Origin: a bacterium
GTDB lineage: Bacteria; Electryoneota; Electryoneia; Electryoneales; Electryoneaceae
Direction: 5' to 3'
NCBI GenBank assembly: GCA_028278125.1
Contig: JANQEY010000326.1
Span: forward strand, 1 to 55,356
DNA: 55,356 nucleotides
The notes under the pieces are model-generated. The model saw only the letters and a program-made list of their open reading frames with translations, did no database searches and had not been told where the DNA came from. The stretch's first letter is position 1. Each line of letters opens with the position of its first letter. Positions 35,683 through 44,691 of this stretch are shown here, piece by piece. The position numbers and the translations under genes were made by a program.

Positions 35683-36957
35683 TTATTCCGATGATTTTTC
35701 CTGTTCAATAAACGAAACAGCCGAATAACTGACTAATTGGCTTTCGTCCTTGGGAATCGCCTGCTGGTAGTCTATCACACTGCCGGTTGTTTTATCATCT
35801 TTCAGGACAGACAACAACAGGTATGTAGCATACAAACCGCAAACTTTTCTCTCGTTATCTTTTTCCATTATTGATGACCACCAGCTGTCCGGATCGACAT
35901 TCCTGATGGAATCAAGAGAAACCATATCCTGCTTGGCAATCCTGTTAGCCACTGATTTATCGACAGGGAATGGATCACCGAATCTTTGCCCAACATGAGC
36001 AAAATCAACACTGGCAATCCAGATTACAGGCCCATCATGATTCTTTTCCACCTCTATCAGTACATCGATCAAACATGTGATCTTCTCCCTGTTTTTTTCA
36101 TCTTCTGAAGAAACTTCAGGGAACGAACTGACAAGGATCGGCAGAATATTAAACTTTCTTCCTGCCAAGAGATATTGAAGCCACACAACCTGCAATTCCA
36201 CTGAGTGTTCGTAGCGATGAATCCATTGTTCGTCTAAATAGCTTTCACCAAGTTCTGACCTGATGGTTTTAATCGCATCCCGGTCATGTTTTGCTACGCC
36301 AAGAGGTGTTTCAAAGTCCTTGTCGGCGATCACTACCGGTGCTATTGAACCGTTATGTGCAACGCCAAGAATGCCAACCAGCAAATTGTCATTCTCTTCT
36401 AATTTTAGCTTTTCCTGCAGGATCCTGTATCCTCTGCCGAAGGTAGGTCCGCCACGGATAAAATCTATATGGGGAAGTATCATACCACGAAGTTTGCCAT
36501 CGGGTACCGGCTCACCTTCGAAATCATCGGGAGGGGGAGCATCCAGGTAATGATTTAATTCTTGCTCGAGTTTCTCCTGGTCATCAGGGTAACCGTTACC
36601 CGCAAGGACAGCTTGTCTCACCGTTGAATTTTTAAACTCATTTTCAATTCGTATCCTGTCTTCATTAAAGCTCTGGCTCTGTAAAAACCGGGCATCCTCC
36701 ATTAAATCAACCAATTCCAGCAGGTTTTCCCTTGGAAATTTCTCACCTATTGAAGCCTCTATATATTCAAGAATATCGTCTACCGTCCGGCTGCCGTCGA
36801 AGAGCGTCAGTATTGGCAATACTTCAGGCGCAAACGCAAGGATTTTTTCGGAAAATCCCTGTGGATCCCGTAAAAGGACAAATTCTTTACCCTTTTCTCT
36901 TACCGGGATAGTTTCAAGAATTCTTAAAGGTGGAACCGGATCATTTAATTCAATCAT
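35683..36957 (-). CDS. MEMO1-family protein with extra N-terminal domain
   Basis: This protein belongs to the MEMO1 (AmmeMemoRadiSam protein B) family, a nonheme-iron-dioxygenase-like fold. The family domain spans about 113-415: VLAGNGYPDDQEKL, LPHIDFIRGG (His163, Asp165), GVAHNG, YEHSVELQV, SVDFAHVG and CGLYA. Typical members have about 270 residues. This one has an additional about 110-residue N-terminus (LTLFDGSRTVDDILEYIE...FPRENLLELVDLMEDARFL) that resembles PqqD-like or winged-helix peptide-binding domains. The usual AMMECR1 and radical-SAM partners are not in the window. Its ATG lies within the end of the degenerate-GGDEF gene (8-base overlap), so they are translated together. Its chemistry is unknown. 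Confidence 0.87.
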   Translation of the reverse strand: MIELNDPVPPLRILETIPVREKGKEFVLLRDPQGFSEKILAFAPEVLPILTLFDGSRTVDDILEYIEASIGEKFPRENLLELVDLMEDARFLQSQSFNEDRIRIENEFKNSTVRQAVLAGNGYPDDQEKLEQELNHYLDAPPPDDFEGEPVPDGKLRGMILPHIDFIRGGPTFGRGYRILQEKLKLEENDNLLVGILGVAHNGSIAPVVIADKDFETPLGVAKHDRDAIKTIRSELGESYLDEQWIHRYEHSVELQVVWLQYLLAGRKFNILPILVSSFPEVSSEDEKNREKITCLIDVLIEVEKNHDGPVIWIASVDFAHVGQRFGDPFPVDKSVANRIAKQDMVSLDSIRNVDPDSWWSSIMEKDNERKVCGLYATYLLLSVLKDDKTTGSVIDYQQAIPKDESQLVSYSAVSFIEQEKSSE

Positions 36958-37453
36958 TATTCATTGACCTTACAGAAGGTTTACGATAATGATTCCTTGC
37001 ATATCCCACCAGGTCCCTGATCTCTTCACCGTGTTGTGGGAAGATGGCAATTCCATATGAGATATTTGACCAGCCTCCTTCGATCATGAGTCGGTCGAAT
37101 CTGTATCGCAATCCTTTTTCCTGGCTACTATCCAGGTTAGTTCCTGGCAAAACCGCCAATAAATCATTGCTTGTCCAATGAAGGATCAAGTCATATTTCC
37201 TAAGTTTCAGGTCCTTTCTTAAAACCGTCAACCATTTCTGCAAATCATTAGAATTTTTTGCTCTTGCTTTAAACAGCAGTAGCGCCAGTTGATATTCAAG
37301 CCGTTGAGCGCGTTTCAGTTCTATCTCCAAGATGCTTGGTGCCTGAATCGAGTCCTGACGTGACCGACGCCTACGAAAAAGGGCAGATATTAAGACGGTC
37401 GCAAGAAGTAAACCCGAAATCAGGCCAATTAAAAATTCTGGTTTGCCAAGCAT
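36950..37453 (-). CDS. Membrane-anchored degenerate GGDEF-like protein
   Basis: This 167-residue protein has one TM helix (about 7-27), a basic stop-transfer RRRRSR, then a domain with the layout of GGDEF: ILEIELKRAQRLEYQLALLLF, a hairpin position HWTSNDLLAVLPGT, and ISYGIAIFPQHGEEIRDLVGYA. At the place of the GGDEF motif it reads TSNDL (94-98), so diguanylate cyclase activity and the metal/GTP site are lost. It may bind a ligand or a protein instead (inference). It is 10 bases after argF and overlaps the MEMO1-like gene by 8 bases. GGDEF assignment is by eye and moderately sure. Confidence 0.75.
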   Translation of the reverse strand: MLGKPEFLIGLISGLLLATVLISALFRRRRSRQDSIQAPSILEIELKRAQRLEYQLALLLFKARAKNSNDLQKWLTVLRKDLKLRKYDLILHWTSNDLLAVLPGTNLDSSQEKGLRYRFDRLMIEGGWSNISYGIAIFPQHGEEIRDLVGYARNHYRKPSVRSMNND

Positions 37454-37463
37454 AGACAGGATT

Positions 37464-38372
37464 TTATCCCAATAATTTCACCATTATTGCTTTTTGAGCA
37501 TGAAGCCTGTTTTCGGCCTCATCAAATACGACTGATTGAGGTCCATCTATAACTTCATTAGTAATTTCACGTCCTCGTTCTGCCGGGAGACAATGCATCA
37601 CAATCGCGCTGGGATCTGCAAGTTTCAACAGATCGGAATTCAACTGGAACTTTTTCAACTTTTCGAAACGTTCATCAGCTTTATCCTTTTCACCCATTGA
37701 AGCGAAAACGTCTGTATATAAAACATGTGCACCACTTGCTGCTTCCTGCGGATCATGAATTATATCAACTTTAGCACCTTCTGATTTTGCGATATTAACA
37801 AGTTCACCGGGATGTGTATCCTCAGCGGTGGCGATACGCAGTTCAATCGGCAACCTGCGTGCGGCATTAATCCAGCTCCTCGCCATATTATTTCCATCAC
37901 CGAAATAGGTCACAATTTTATCATCAAATGTGCCCAGGTGCTCTTCGACTGTCATCAGGTCAGCCATAACCTGGCATGGATGGGTAAAGTCTGTCAGGGC
38001 ATTAATCACGGGGACAGTGGCATATTTGGCAAGTTCTTCAACGTCTTCATGAGAAAACGTTCTGATTACAATACCACCTAAATAACGGGACAGAACCTGC
38101 GCGGCATCTCCAATAGTTTCACGACCGCCAAGGTCAATTTCATTCTTTGTGATATAAAGCGAATGACCGCCGAGCTGGCTGATACCAACTTCAAAACTGA
38201 TTCTTGTTCTTAAACTTGGTTTGTGAAAAATACATCCTAAACTAAGTCCATCCAGTGGTTTTGGGCATTGTCCCTCTTTGGTCAGTTTCTTAATTTCGCC
38301 GGCCAGTTTAAACGTGTCCCGTAATTCTTCAGTGCTGAAGTCTGTGATCTGAAGGAAATCTCTCTTACTCAT
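37464..38372 (-). CDS. argF: Ornithine carbamoyltransferase
   Basis: Makes citrulline from ornithine and carbamoyl phosphate in arginine synthesis. Its 302 residues are the usual length. Carbamoyl-phosphate site: KPSLRTRISFE (family S-T/L-R-T-R) and DFTHPCQVMADL (131-141). Ornithine site: the D-x-x-x-SMG motif (DVFASMG) and MHCLPAERG. The SMG motif favours ornithine over acetyl- or succinyl-ornithine. The gene leads a minus-strand run with the degenerate GGDEF, MEMO1-like and methyltransferase genes. It is divergent from pheS across 264 bases in which I see no gene or convincing riboswitch. Confidence 0.95.
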   Translation of the reverse strand: MSKRDFLQITDFSTEELRDTFKLAGEIKKLTKEGQCPKPLDGLSLGCIFHKPSLRTRISFEVGISQLGGHSLYITKNEIDLGGRETIGDAAQVLSRYLGGIVIRTFSHEDVEELAKYATVPVINALTDFTHPCQVMADLMTVEEHLGTFDDKIVTYFGDGNNMARSWINAARRLPIELRIATAEDTHPGELVNIAKSEGAKVDIIHDPQEAASGAHVLYTDVFASMGEKDKADERFEKLKKFQLNSDLLKLADPSAIVMHCLPAERGREITNEVIDGPQSVVFDEAENRLHAQKAIMVKLLG

Positions 38373-38636
38373 TTCTTCTCCCAGGAATAGGTGTGAATGT
38401 AATAAAGTAAAATGAAGTGAATAAAAATTACGCTGTGGGAAAGTAATACATGCTTCATAGACAGTACAATTGAGGCAGGAGAATAAAGCTCGAGTGTTCG
38501 CAGGCTAAAACACTTGCTGAAAATGTGTAAAACTGTTAAACTCTTCTCTTGGCTTTCAGCCATGATTTGTTGTGCCAATTTGTAATATTTTAATATTCTA
38601 TATTTTGATTTTGAGAATCCGAAGCGGGAATAAAAA

Positions 38637-39662
38637 ATGCACAAGTGTCTCGAAGATCTGTCTCAGCAAAAAGAACTATTTACACTCGAAGTTCAACCAG
38701 TGAGTTCACTATCTGAGCTTGAGGGGATACGTGTAAAATATCTTGGAAGAAAAGGACTGATTGCCAACCTGTTTAAACAGATAGGACAGGTACCAAACGA
38801 GGTTAAAGGGGAATACGGAAAAGAACTTAACCTCTTCAAGCAAGCAGCACAAAAACAGGTAGACATTCTCAAGAATAAACTTTCAGCAAAAGAATCTGAC
38901 CACGGTATTGATGTCACACTTCCGGGACGAAGCCCTTCAATAGGTTCTCTTCATCCCCTGACTCTTATTGAGCGTGAAATACGGTCTGTTTTTACCAGGA
39001 TGGGTTTTACTGTAGAATATGGCCCCGAGATAGAGGATACATGGCACCTGTTTGATGCTCTGAACACCCCTGAGTGGCATCCGGCTCGTGATCCTACCGA
39101 TACATTCTATTTCGAGGACGGACGGGTATTAAGGACAGAAACTAGCCCTGTTCAGATTCGAGTTATGAAAAAACGTAAACCGCCAATCAGGATTATAGCA
39201 CCGGGACGAGTTTATCGAAATGATAAACCTGACGCGACACATTCACCTGTATTCTCCCAAGTTGAAGGATTATACGTAGACGTGGATGTTACCTTTGCCG
39301 ATCTGAAGGGAACTATTCTCGAATTTTACCGCCAGTTATTCGGCAGATCTGTCGTAACCCGGTTTCGCCCGCATTTTTTCCCGTTCACGGAGCCCTCTGC
39401 TGAGGTGGATGTCAGCTGTCCGTTCTGCAAAGGGAAAGGTTGCAGGATTTGTAAAGGATCAGGCTGGATTGAGATGGGTGGATCGGGAATGGTTGATCCC
39501 AACGTACTTGAATGTGTCGATATTGATCCGGAAAAATACTCAGGCTGGGCATTCGGATTGGGAATTGAACGGTTGGCTATGCTTTTATATGGTGTTGAGG
39601 ATATAAGGTTATTCTATGAGAACGACATACGGTTCCTTGGCCAGTTTGGAGGCAGACGATGA
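38637..39662 (+). CDS. pheS: Phenylalanine-tRNA ligase alpha subunit
   Basis: The catalytic subunit of the alpha2-beta2 phenylalanyl-tRNA synthetase has 341 residues. A coiled-coil N-terminus (EGIRVKYLGRKGLI) precedes the class II core: GFTVEYGPEIEDTWHLFDALN, ARDPTDTFYF, LRTETSPVQIR, GRVYRNDKPDATHSPVF (motif 2) and AFGLGIERLAMLLYG (motif 3). A short Cys-rich insertion (PFCKGKGCRICKG) before motif 3 resembles a zinc knuckle. GGGAA lies before the ATG. The stop overlaps the pheT start (ATGA). Confidence 0.97.
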   Translation: MHKCLEDLSQQKELFTLEVQPVSSLSELEGIRVKYLGRKGLIANLFKQIGQVPNEVKGEYGKELNLFKQAAQKQVDILKNKLSAKESDHGIDVTLPGRSPSIGSLHPLTLIEREIRSVFTRMGFTVEYGPEIEDTWHLFDALNTPEWHPARDPTDTFYFEDGRVLRTETSPVQIRVMKKRKPPIRIIAPGRVYRNDKPDATHSPVFSQVEGLYVDVDVTFADLKGTILEFYRQLFGRSVVTRFRPHFFPFTEPSAEVDVSCPFCKGKGCRICKGSGWIEMGGSGMVDPNVLECVDIDPEKYSGWAFGLGIERLAMLLYGVEDIRLFYENDIRFLGQFGGRR

Positions 39663-42073
39663 AGGTATCGTATAACTGGCTGAAAGAGTTTGTCGATTTT
39701 GACGCTTCTCCTGAAGAGATCGCACAGATTATTACTTTTCAATGTTTTGAAATTGAAGATATAAGCCCTGTTAAAAGGCATGTTGAGGGTGTAGTCGCTG
39801 GAAAAATAGTTGAATCAAAACCGCATCCCGATGCAGACAGGTTAAAAGTCACAAAAGTAGATATCGGTTCAGAAATCCTGAATATCGTCTGCGGTGCTCC
39901 GAACTGCCGTGAAGGATTGATCTCTCCGGTTGCCACAGTCGGTACAAAACTTGGTGATTTTAAAGTCGATGCGCGAAAACTTCGTGGTGTGATGTCTGAA
40001 GGGATGATTCTTGCTGAAGACGAGATTGGCATCTCTGATGATCATGATGGGATTATTGAACTCGATGATAGTTTTAAACTTGGCACGAAGTTCAGTGATC
40101 TGATCCCGGCAGAGGATACTATTTTAGATTTTGAGATTACTGTTAATCGTCCTGACGCTCTTTCACATATCGGTATCGCTCGGGAGATTGCCGCTCATTT
40201 TAAGACTCAGTTGAAGATGCCGTCAATTGATCACGACGAAATCGATATACCTGCATCAGATAAAGTCAGTATCGAAATTATTGATGCAGAATATGGTCCC
40301 CGGTACGTGGCCAGGATGGTTGAGGGTGTTCAGGTTGCTCCATCACCATTGTGGATGAAAGCTCTTCTTCATTCCCTGGGGCAAAGGCCGATTAACAATA
40401 TCGTAGATATCACTAACTATGTTCTGCTTGAACTTGGTCATCCCCTTCACGCTTTTAATTATCATTTGCTTGATAAGGGAAATATAATTGTCCGCCTCGC
40501 AAAAGAAGGTGAGATTTTCACAACTCTAGATGACCAGGAACGGAAATTAAAAGACACAGATCTCCTTATTGCCGATCCTTCCAAGGGTGTAGCCTTGGCC
40601 GGGGTGATGGGGGGAGCAAACAGTGAAGTGGACGTCGATACAAAAGACGTTTTAATTGAAGCAGCATATTTCAATCCTGTTAATGTCCGTAAAACGTCCA
40701 AACGGTTGGGATTGATAACAGAAGCATCCAAGCGGTTTGAACGCGGTGCTGATCCTTCAATGCCGCCAATTGCCGCAAAAAGATGCGCAAAACTGATCGC
40801 GGAAATTGCTGGTGGAAATTCTCTGAAGGGTGAAGTTGATGCTTATCCAAATCCTATAATGGAAAGAAAACTACAGCTTCGAAAAGAGAAGGTAAGCGGT
40901 GTCCTTGGTATTGATCTTGAAGCCAAAGAGATTAAGTCCAGCCTGGAATCACTGGATATGCCCGTTGAACTTAAGAGTGATGATCTTTTTGATGTCCTGG
41001 TTCCAACTTTCCGTCCCGACCTGGAACGTGAAATAGACCTGGTTGAGGAGGTAGCACGTATTGTGGGATACGATAAAATTCCGGAAGCGCAATCATCCAG
41101 GATTATTTTGAATTCACCAGATATTCATACTACAAAGATAATAGATGCCGCGTCTGACATTTTATCTGGTTTAGGATTTCGAGAAGCTATAAATTACGCG
41201 ATGAGTTCAGATTCCGACCAAAAAGCGTTTATCGAAAATTCCACACCCTCAATGATCCAGCATCCCCTTAACCCGGAGACTAACTGCTTCCGTCAGAGTT
41301 TAGTTCCCGGTCTGCTCAGATCAATCCAGCGGAACTATAATCATGGTGCCAGGAACATAAAATTGTTCGAGATCGGGCAGGTTGAGGGAAGCAGTTGGAT
41401 GGAAGGTGATGATAAAAAACAGTCTCTTCACGCTGCGTTTGTGGTAACCGGCAGCTACTCTCAAAGTTCATTCGATCGGAAATCTGAAACCTATGATCTT
41501 TTCGATCTTAAGGGTGATATTCATTCATTTATAGCAGGTCTTTCGCTTGACAAAACTCATAATTTTGGTTATGATACTACTGATAACCTTGAGTATGGAG
41601 TTACTCTCCAGGGGTATAAGGGGAAGCAGGCGGTTGTAGGTGGAATCGTAACCGAGAAAGTTCTCAAACATTTTGACCTGTCTGAACCTGTCTATATTTG
41701 TGAATGTAATCTCGATCGATTGATCCAGATCGAAGAAGACTGGATAAAACATCCCGGGATAAGTGGACAGTATCAGCCGTTTTCCCGGCAACCTGCTTTA
41801 GATAGAGACCTGTCGATAGTTACTCCCGGGGAAATTTCTTCAGGCAATATTGAATCGACGATTATGAAGTCCGGCGGATCGTTACTGAAATCCGTCGAAT
41901 TGGTTGATTTATACAAGGGAAAACCTCTTGCTGAAAATGAGAGCAGCCTTACATTTCGGCTGATTTTCAGGGCAGAAGACAGGACGCTTACGGACGAAGA
42001 GGTTAATCCTATAATTGACAAGATAATAAAAAGTGTTAAAACACTTCCGGGTGTCACACTAAGGCTTGAGTAA
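39659..42073 (+). CDS. pheT: Phenylalanine-tRNA ligase beta subunit
   Basis: An 804-residue beta subunit with the full bacterial layout: tRNA-binding OB fold about 40-150 (KPHPDADRLKVTKVD, VCGAPN), B3/B4 editing region (RFERGADPSMPP), B5 domain about 400-475, class-II-like core (QHPLNPETNCFRQSLVPGLL) and C-terminal FDX-ACB domain about 708-803 (PALDRDLSIV, LTDEEVNPIIDKI). It contributes tRNA recognition and hydrolysis of Tyr-tRNA-Phe. It overlaps pheS by four bases and is followed by the zapB-like gene. Confidence 0.97.
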   Translation: MKVSYNWLKEFVDFDASPEEIAQIITFQCFEIEDISPVKRHVEGVVAGKIVESKPHPDADRLKVTKVDIGSEILNIVCGAPNCREGLISPVATVGTKLGDFKVDARKLRGVMSEGMILAEDEIGISDDHDGIIELDDSFKLGTKFSDLIPAEDTILDFEITVNRPDALSHIGIAREIAAHFKTQLKMPSIDHDEIDIPASDKVSIEIIDAEYGPRYVARMVEGVQVAPSPLWMKALLHSLGQRPINNIVDITNYVLLELGHPLHAFNYHLLDKGNIIVRLAKEGEIFTTLDDQERKLKDTDLLIADPSKGVALAGVMGGANSEVDVDTKDVLIEAAYFNPVNVRKTSKRLGLITEASKRFERGADPSMPPIAAKRCAKLIAEIAGGNSLKGEVDAYPNPIMERKLQLRKEKVSGVLGIDLEAKEIKSSLESLDMPVELKSDDLFDVLVPTFRPDLEREIDLVEEVARIVGYDKIPEAQSSRIILNSPDIHTTKIIDAASDILSGLGFREAINYAMSSDSDQKAFIENSTPSMIQHPLNPETNCFRQSLVPGLLRSIQRNYNHGARNIKLFEIGQVEGSSWMEGDDKKQSLHAAFVVTGSYSQSSFDRKSETYDLFDLKGDIHSFIAGLSLDKTHNFGYDTTDNLEYGVTLQGYKGKQAVVGGIVTEKVLKHFDLSEPVYICECNLDRLIQIEEDWIKHPGISGQYQPFSRQPALDRDLSIVTPGEISSGNIESTIMKSGGSLLKSVELVDLYKGKPLAENESSLTFRLIFRAEDRTLTDEEVNPIIDKIIKSVKTLPGVTLRLE

Positions 42074-42115
42074 CTGTCTCCTGATGAGATAAAATCATGT
42101 CACACAGGATGGATC

Positions 42116-42373
42116 ATGGAATACGAATCGTTTAAAATTCTGGAAGACAAGATTACCCGTGTTCTTGAGAAAGTAGAAACCCTTAAACAAGAGAACGCTG
42201 ATTTAAAAAACCAGCTTGAAACAATAAAACGTGAGTACAACGAAAAAGCTGCCGAATGCGAAGAATTATCCCTCAACCTGCAAAACGCCAAGGGCAAGGA
42301 GAGGGATCCAGATAAGGAGGAAAAAATCAAGAAGAAAGTTTCCGGACTTCTTGAGAAGCTGGAAAATTTCTAA
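42116..42373 (+). CDS. ZapB-like coiled-coil protein
   Basis: An 85-residue, almost entirely coiled-coil protein (LEDKITRVLEKVETLKQEN...) with a charged, helical tail. Size, heptads and place between pheT and zapA fit the ZapB/DUF904 group, which strengthens the FtsZ ring through ZapA. Short coiled coils are hard to assign by sequence, so position carries much of the weight. The ATG at 42116 follows a weak purine-rich site. Confidence 0.72.
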   Translation: MEYESFKILEDKITRVLEKVETLKQENADLKNQLETIKREYNEKAAECEELSLNLQNAKGKERDPDKEEKIKKKVSGLLEKLENF

Positions 42374-42446
42374 CCCGTAGAATAATCAGGGTTAATCTTG
42401 GTTTGCCTATATTAATTACGATTTTACAAGAGTATATGGACGGTCC

Positions 42447-42743
42447 ATGAAAAGTAGCGGCCGGGTAGTAAAAGTGGAAATATATGGCCGGGAATATCCC
42501 ATAAGGGCTAGTGTAGAGAACGAAGAATATATTCGTGCGATAGCGCGTTATGTTGATAGTAAAATGCGTGAAATAAAAGAATCGATGAAGATAGAGTCCA
42601 CATTAAGCACAGCTATCCTAGCCGCTTTGAATATTTCTGACGAGCTTTTCACATTGCAGGACGAACGTGATCGTCTGGATGCAGAATATCATGAAAAAGT
42701 GAAATCGTACTCGGAGGCATTAGACCGAACATTAAGTGATTAG
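42447..42743 (+). CDS. zapA: Cell division protein ZapA
   Basis: ZapA binds and bundles FtsZ at the division site. The 98-residue protein has the family's N-terminal strand block (VKVEIYGREYPIRA), the NEEYIRAIARYVDSKMREI helix, and the long C-terminal coiled coil starting STLSTAILAALNISDELF. It sits between the ZapB-like gene and a 6S-like RNA, and this order is common for zapA in several phyla. Confidence 0.92.
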   Translation: MKSSGRVVKVEIYGREYPIRASVENEEYIRAIARYVDSKMREIKESMKIESTLSTAILAALNISDELFTLQDERDRLDAEYHEKVKSYSEALDRTLSD

Positions 42744-42770
42744 CACGGAAATTTCTTTTTACATTGATTT

Positions 42771-42963
42771 GATCCCTGCATTATTACCTACGGTGCCGAA
42801 AGAAGAACCAACACTTTAGAAAAGGGAGTTCTGCGCAGACTGTGACGGGCAAGCCCCACTTTCTCTGAAAGTCCAGGGGACGTCCAACGCAGTTTGGGGG
42901 ACACCCACCGTACATAGTACGGTTCTCTCTTCTTGCCGTAGGGATGGTGCAGGATCTTTTTTT
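42771..42963 (+). ncRNA. ssrS: Probable 6S RNA
   Basis: The segment after zapA folds as one long, interrupted hairpin. The outer arms GATCcCTGCA (42771-42780) and TGCAGgATC (42948-42956) pair, as do CCTACGG (42787-42793) and CCGTAGG (42936-42942), and AAGAAGAACC with GGTTC..TTCTT. A wide internal bubble follows, with a small hairpin on its 3' side (ACCGTAC/GTACGGT, 42907-42923). The terminal arm is CTGCG/CGCAG enclosing CCCCACTT/AAGTccaGGGG. Seven T follow the closing stem. Long closing stem, central bubble, 3'-side hairpin and placement right after zapA are the hallmarks of 6S RNA, which sequesters the housekeeping RNA polymerase holoenzyme. The 5' end may instead be near 42790, because TTTACA/TTATTA (42758, 42781) could serve as promoter. 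Confidence 0.72.
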
Positions 42964-42986
42964 ATAAATAGAGGGGAGCAGTACAC

Positions 42987-44546
42987 ATGATAACCGAAAT
43001 AGTAATAACAGGGGTAGTTTCTGTAATTCTCGGTGCTGCTATCGCCTGGATCGTCAGATCGATGACCGATCGAATCCAGAAGAAATCAGCACGTGAGGAA
43101 GCAGATAAAATACTGAGTGATTCGAAGAAAGAAGCTGAGGCACTCAAAAAGGAGAAACTACTTGAAGCGAATAGTGAAGCATTAACAATTAAGCGCAGGC
43201 AGGATAAGGAATACGAGAAAAAATACAATGAGTTACGTGGCCAGGAACGAAAACAACGTGACAGGGAAATCAACCTTGATAAACGCTATGAGAAATCGCG
43301 CCAGGTGGAACGTGATCAAAAAGAGAGGGAAAGAGAATTAAAACGAATTCAGCAGTCAATTAATGGAAAAGAGCAGCACCTGGATCGGATGGTAAGTGAA
43401 CAGAAAGAGAAGATTATCCAGATCGCTGAAATGAGTGCTGAAGAGGCACTGGAAGAGCTAAAGAACAGCCTTATGGATAAAGCCCGCCGCCAGACAGCAG
43501 AGTTGGTAAAAAACGTTCGTGACAAGGCCAGGCTTGAAGCAAACCGTGAAGCACGTGAAATTGTCATCCAGGCGATACAACGTAGCGCTGCCGATCATAC
43601 AGCAGAAAATACCGTTACAACTATTGATCTTCCCAATGATGATGTCAAAGGGAGAATAATCGGGCGCGAGGGTAGAAATATTCGTGCCATGGAAAACGCG
43701 ACCGGTGTTGACATTATTGTTGATGATACCCCGGAAGCCGTTATCCTGTCAAGTTTTGATCCTTACAGGCGCGAAATAGCGCGTCTCGCACTTGAGAAGC
43801 TGATCCACGATGGACGTATTCACCCCGCTAGAATTGAAGAAGTTGTTGAAAAAGCACAAAAAGAACTTGATGAACGTGTGCTTGAACTTGGACAAAATGC
43901 ACTGATAGAGGCAAATGTGCACGGCGTTCATCCTGAACTGATCAAGCTACTCGGTAGATTGCACTACCGTACCAGTTACGGTCAGAATGTTCTTAAACAT
44001 ACTCTTGAAGTATCTCACCTTGCCGGTTTAATGGCAACAGAACTTGGATTGGATTCAAAAACCGCCCGTCGCGCCGGTCTTCTGCATGATATTGGCAAGG
44101 CTGTAGACCGTGAAGCTGAAGGTACCCATGTTATGCTCGGTCTGGACCTCGCGAAAAAATTCGGTGAAGGTGAAATTGTTCAAAACGCTATCACTTCGCA
44201 CCATGAAGATACACCATTCTCCAATCCAATTTCCGTACTGGTTCAGGCAGCGGATGCAATCAGTGGTTCACGTCCTGGTGCAAGACGTGAAACCCTGGAG
44301 AATTACATCCAGCGTATGCACAGCCTTGAGGAAATGGGAAACAGTTTTGACGGCGTAAGCAAGGTCTATGCAATCCAGGCTGGACGTGAGATTCGCATTA
44401 TTGTTGAGAATGAGAAAATTTCTGACGCTTTGGCAGATGCTCTCGCCAACGATATAGCTGAAAAGATTGAAAAAGAGCTTGAATATCCCGGCCAGATAAA
44501 AGTTACGGTTATCCGTGAATATCGTGCTGTCGGTTACGCGAAGTGA
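42987..44546 (+). CDS. rny: Ribonuclease Y
   Basis: A membrane-anchored endoribonuclease that starts mRNA decay. It has 519 residues: a TM helix about 5-25, a long charged coiled coil to about 195, a KH domain (KGRIIGREGRNIRAMENATGVD cut at GVD; about 210-275) and an HD domain with HTLEVSHL, LLHDIGKAVD and TSHHEDT. The C-terminal part has RIMVI-like VTVIREYRAVGYAK. The ATG follows GAGGGG by about ten bases, directly after the 6S-like RNA. Its presence, rather than an RNase E-centred degradosome, fits FCB and related phyla. Confidence 0.96.
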   Translation: MITEIVITGVVSVILGAAIAWIVRSMTDRIQKKSAREEADKILSDSKKEAEALKKEKLLEANSEALTIKRRQDKEYEKKYNELRGQERKQRDREINLDKRYEKSRQVERDQKERERELKRIQQSINGKEQHLDRMVSEQKEKIIQIAEMSAEEALEELKNSLMDKARRQTAELVKNVRDKARLEANREAREIVIQAIQRSAADHTAENTVTTIDLPNDDVKGRIIGREGRNIRAMENATGVDIIVDDTPEAVILSSFDPYRREIARLALEKLIHDGRIHPARIEEVVEKAQKELDERVLELGQNALIEANVHGVHPELIKLLGRLHYRTSYGQNVLKHTLEVSHLAGLMATELGLDSKTARRAGLLHDIGKAVDREAEGTHVMLGLDLAKKFGEGEIVQNAITSHHEDTPFSNPISVLVQAADAISGSRPGARRETLENYIQRMHSLEEMGNSFDGVSKVYAIQAGREIRIIVENEKISDALADALANDIAEKIEKELEYPGQIKVTVIREYRAVGYAK

Positions 44547-44591
44547 TCTAATGAGATGAGACGAATCAGATATCCTTGAATTGTAATGATT

Positions 44592-44633
44592 GCGTTTTTC
44601 CGGATTAATAATAACCTGGTAAGGCGCTTTTTT
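44592..44633 (+). terminator. Possible weak terminator after rny
   Basis: GCG (44592) and CGC (44625) flank an imperfect arm (TTTCCGG with CCtGGtAA), and the 3' side runs into TTTTTTGTTTT. The stem is weak and the call rests largely on the T run. Confidence 0.4.
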
Positions 44634-44691
44634 GTTTTGAATACTGGAATTATTTATTTATCAAGAACAGTTATACTTTTGAGGATACAAA

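Noticed and set aside
38373..38636. T-box or Phe-rich leader peptide controlling pheST
   Set aside because: I found no T-box core (TGGNACCGCG-like), no run of Phe codons after a start, and no convincing terminator/antiterminator pair.
38369..38644. A 91-codon minus-strand frame between argF and pheS
   Set aside because: No Shine-Dalgarno, no family resemblance, AT-driven composition, and it overlaps the pheS start and the argF start. It is more likely leader DNA for the two divergent genes.
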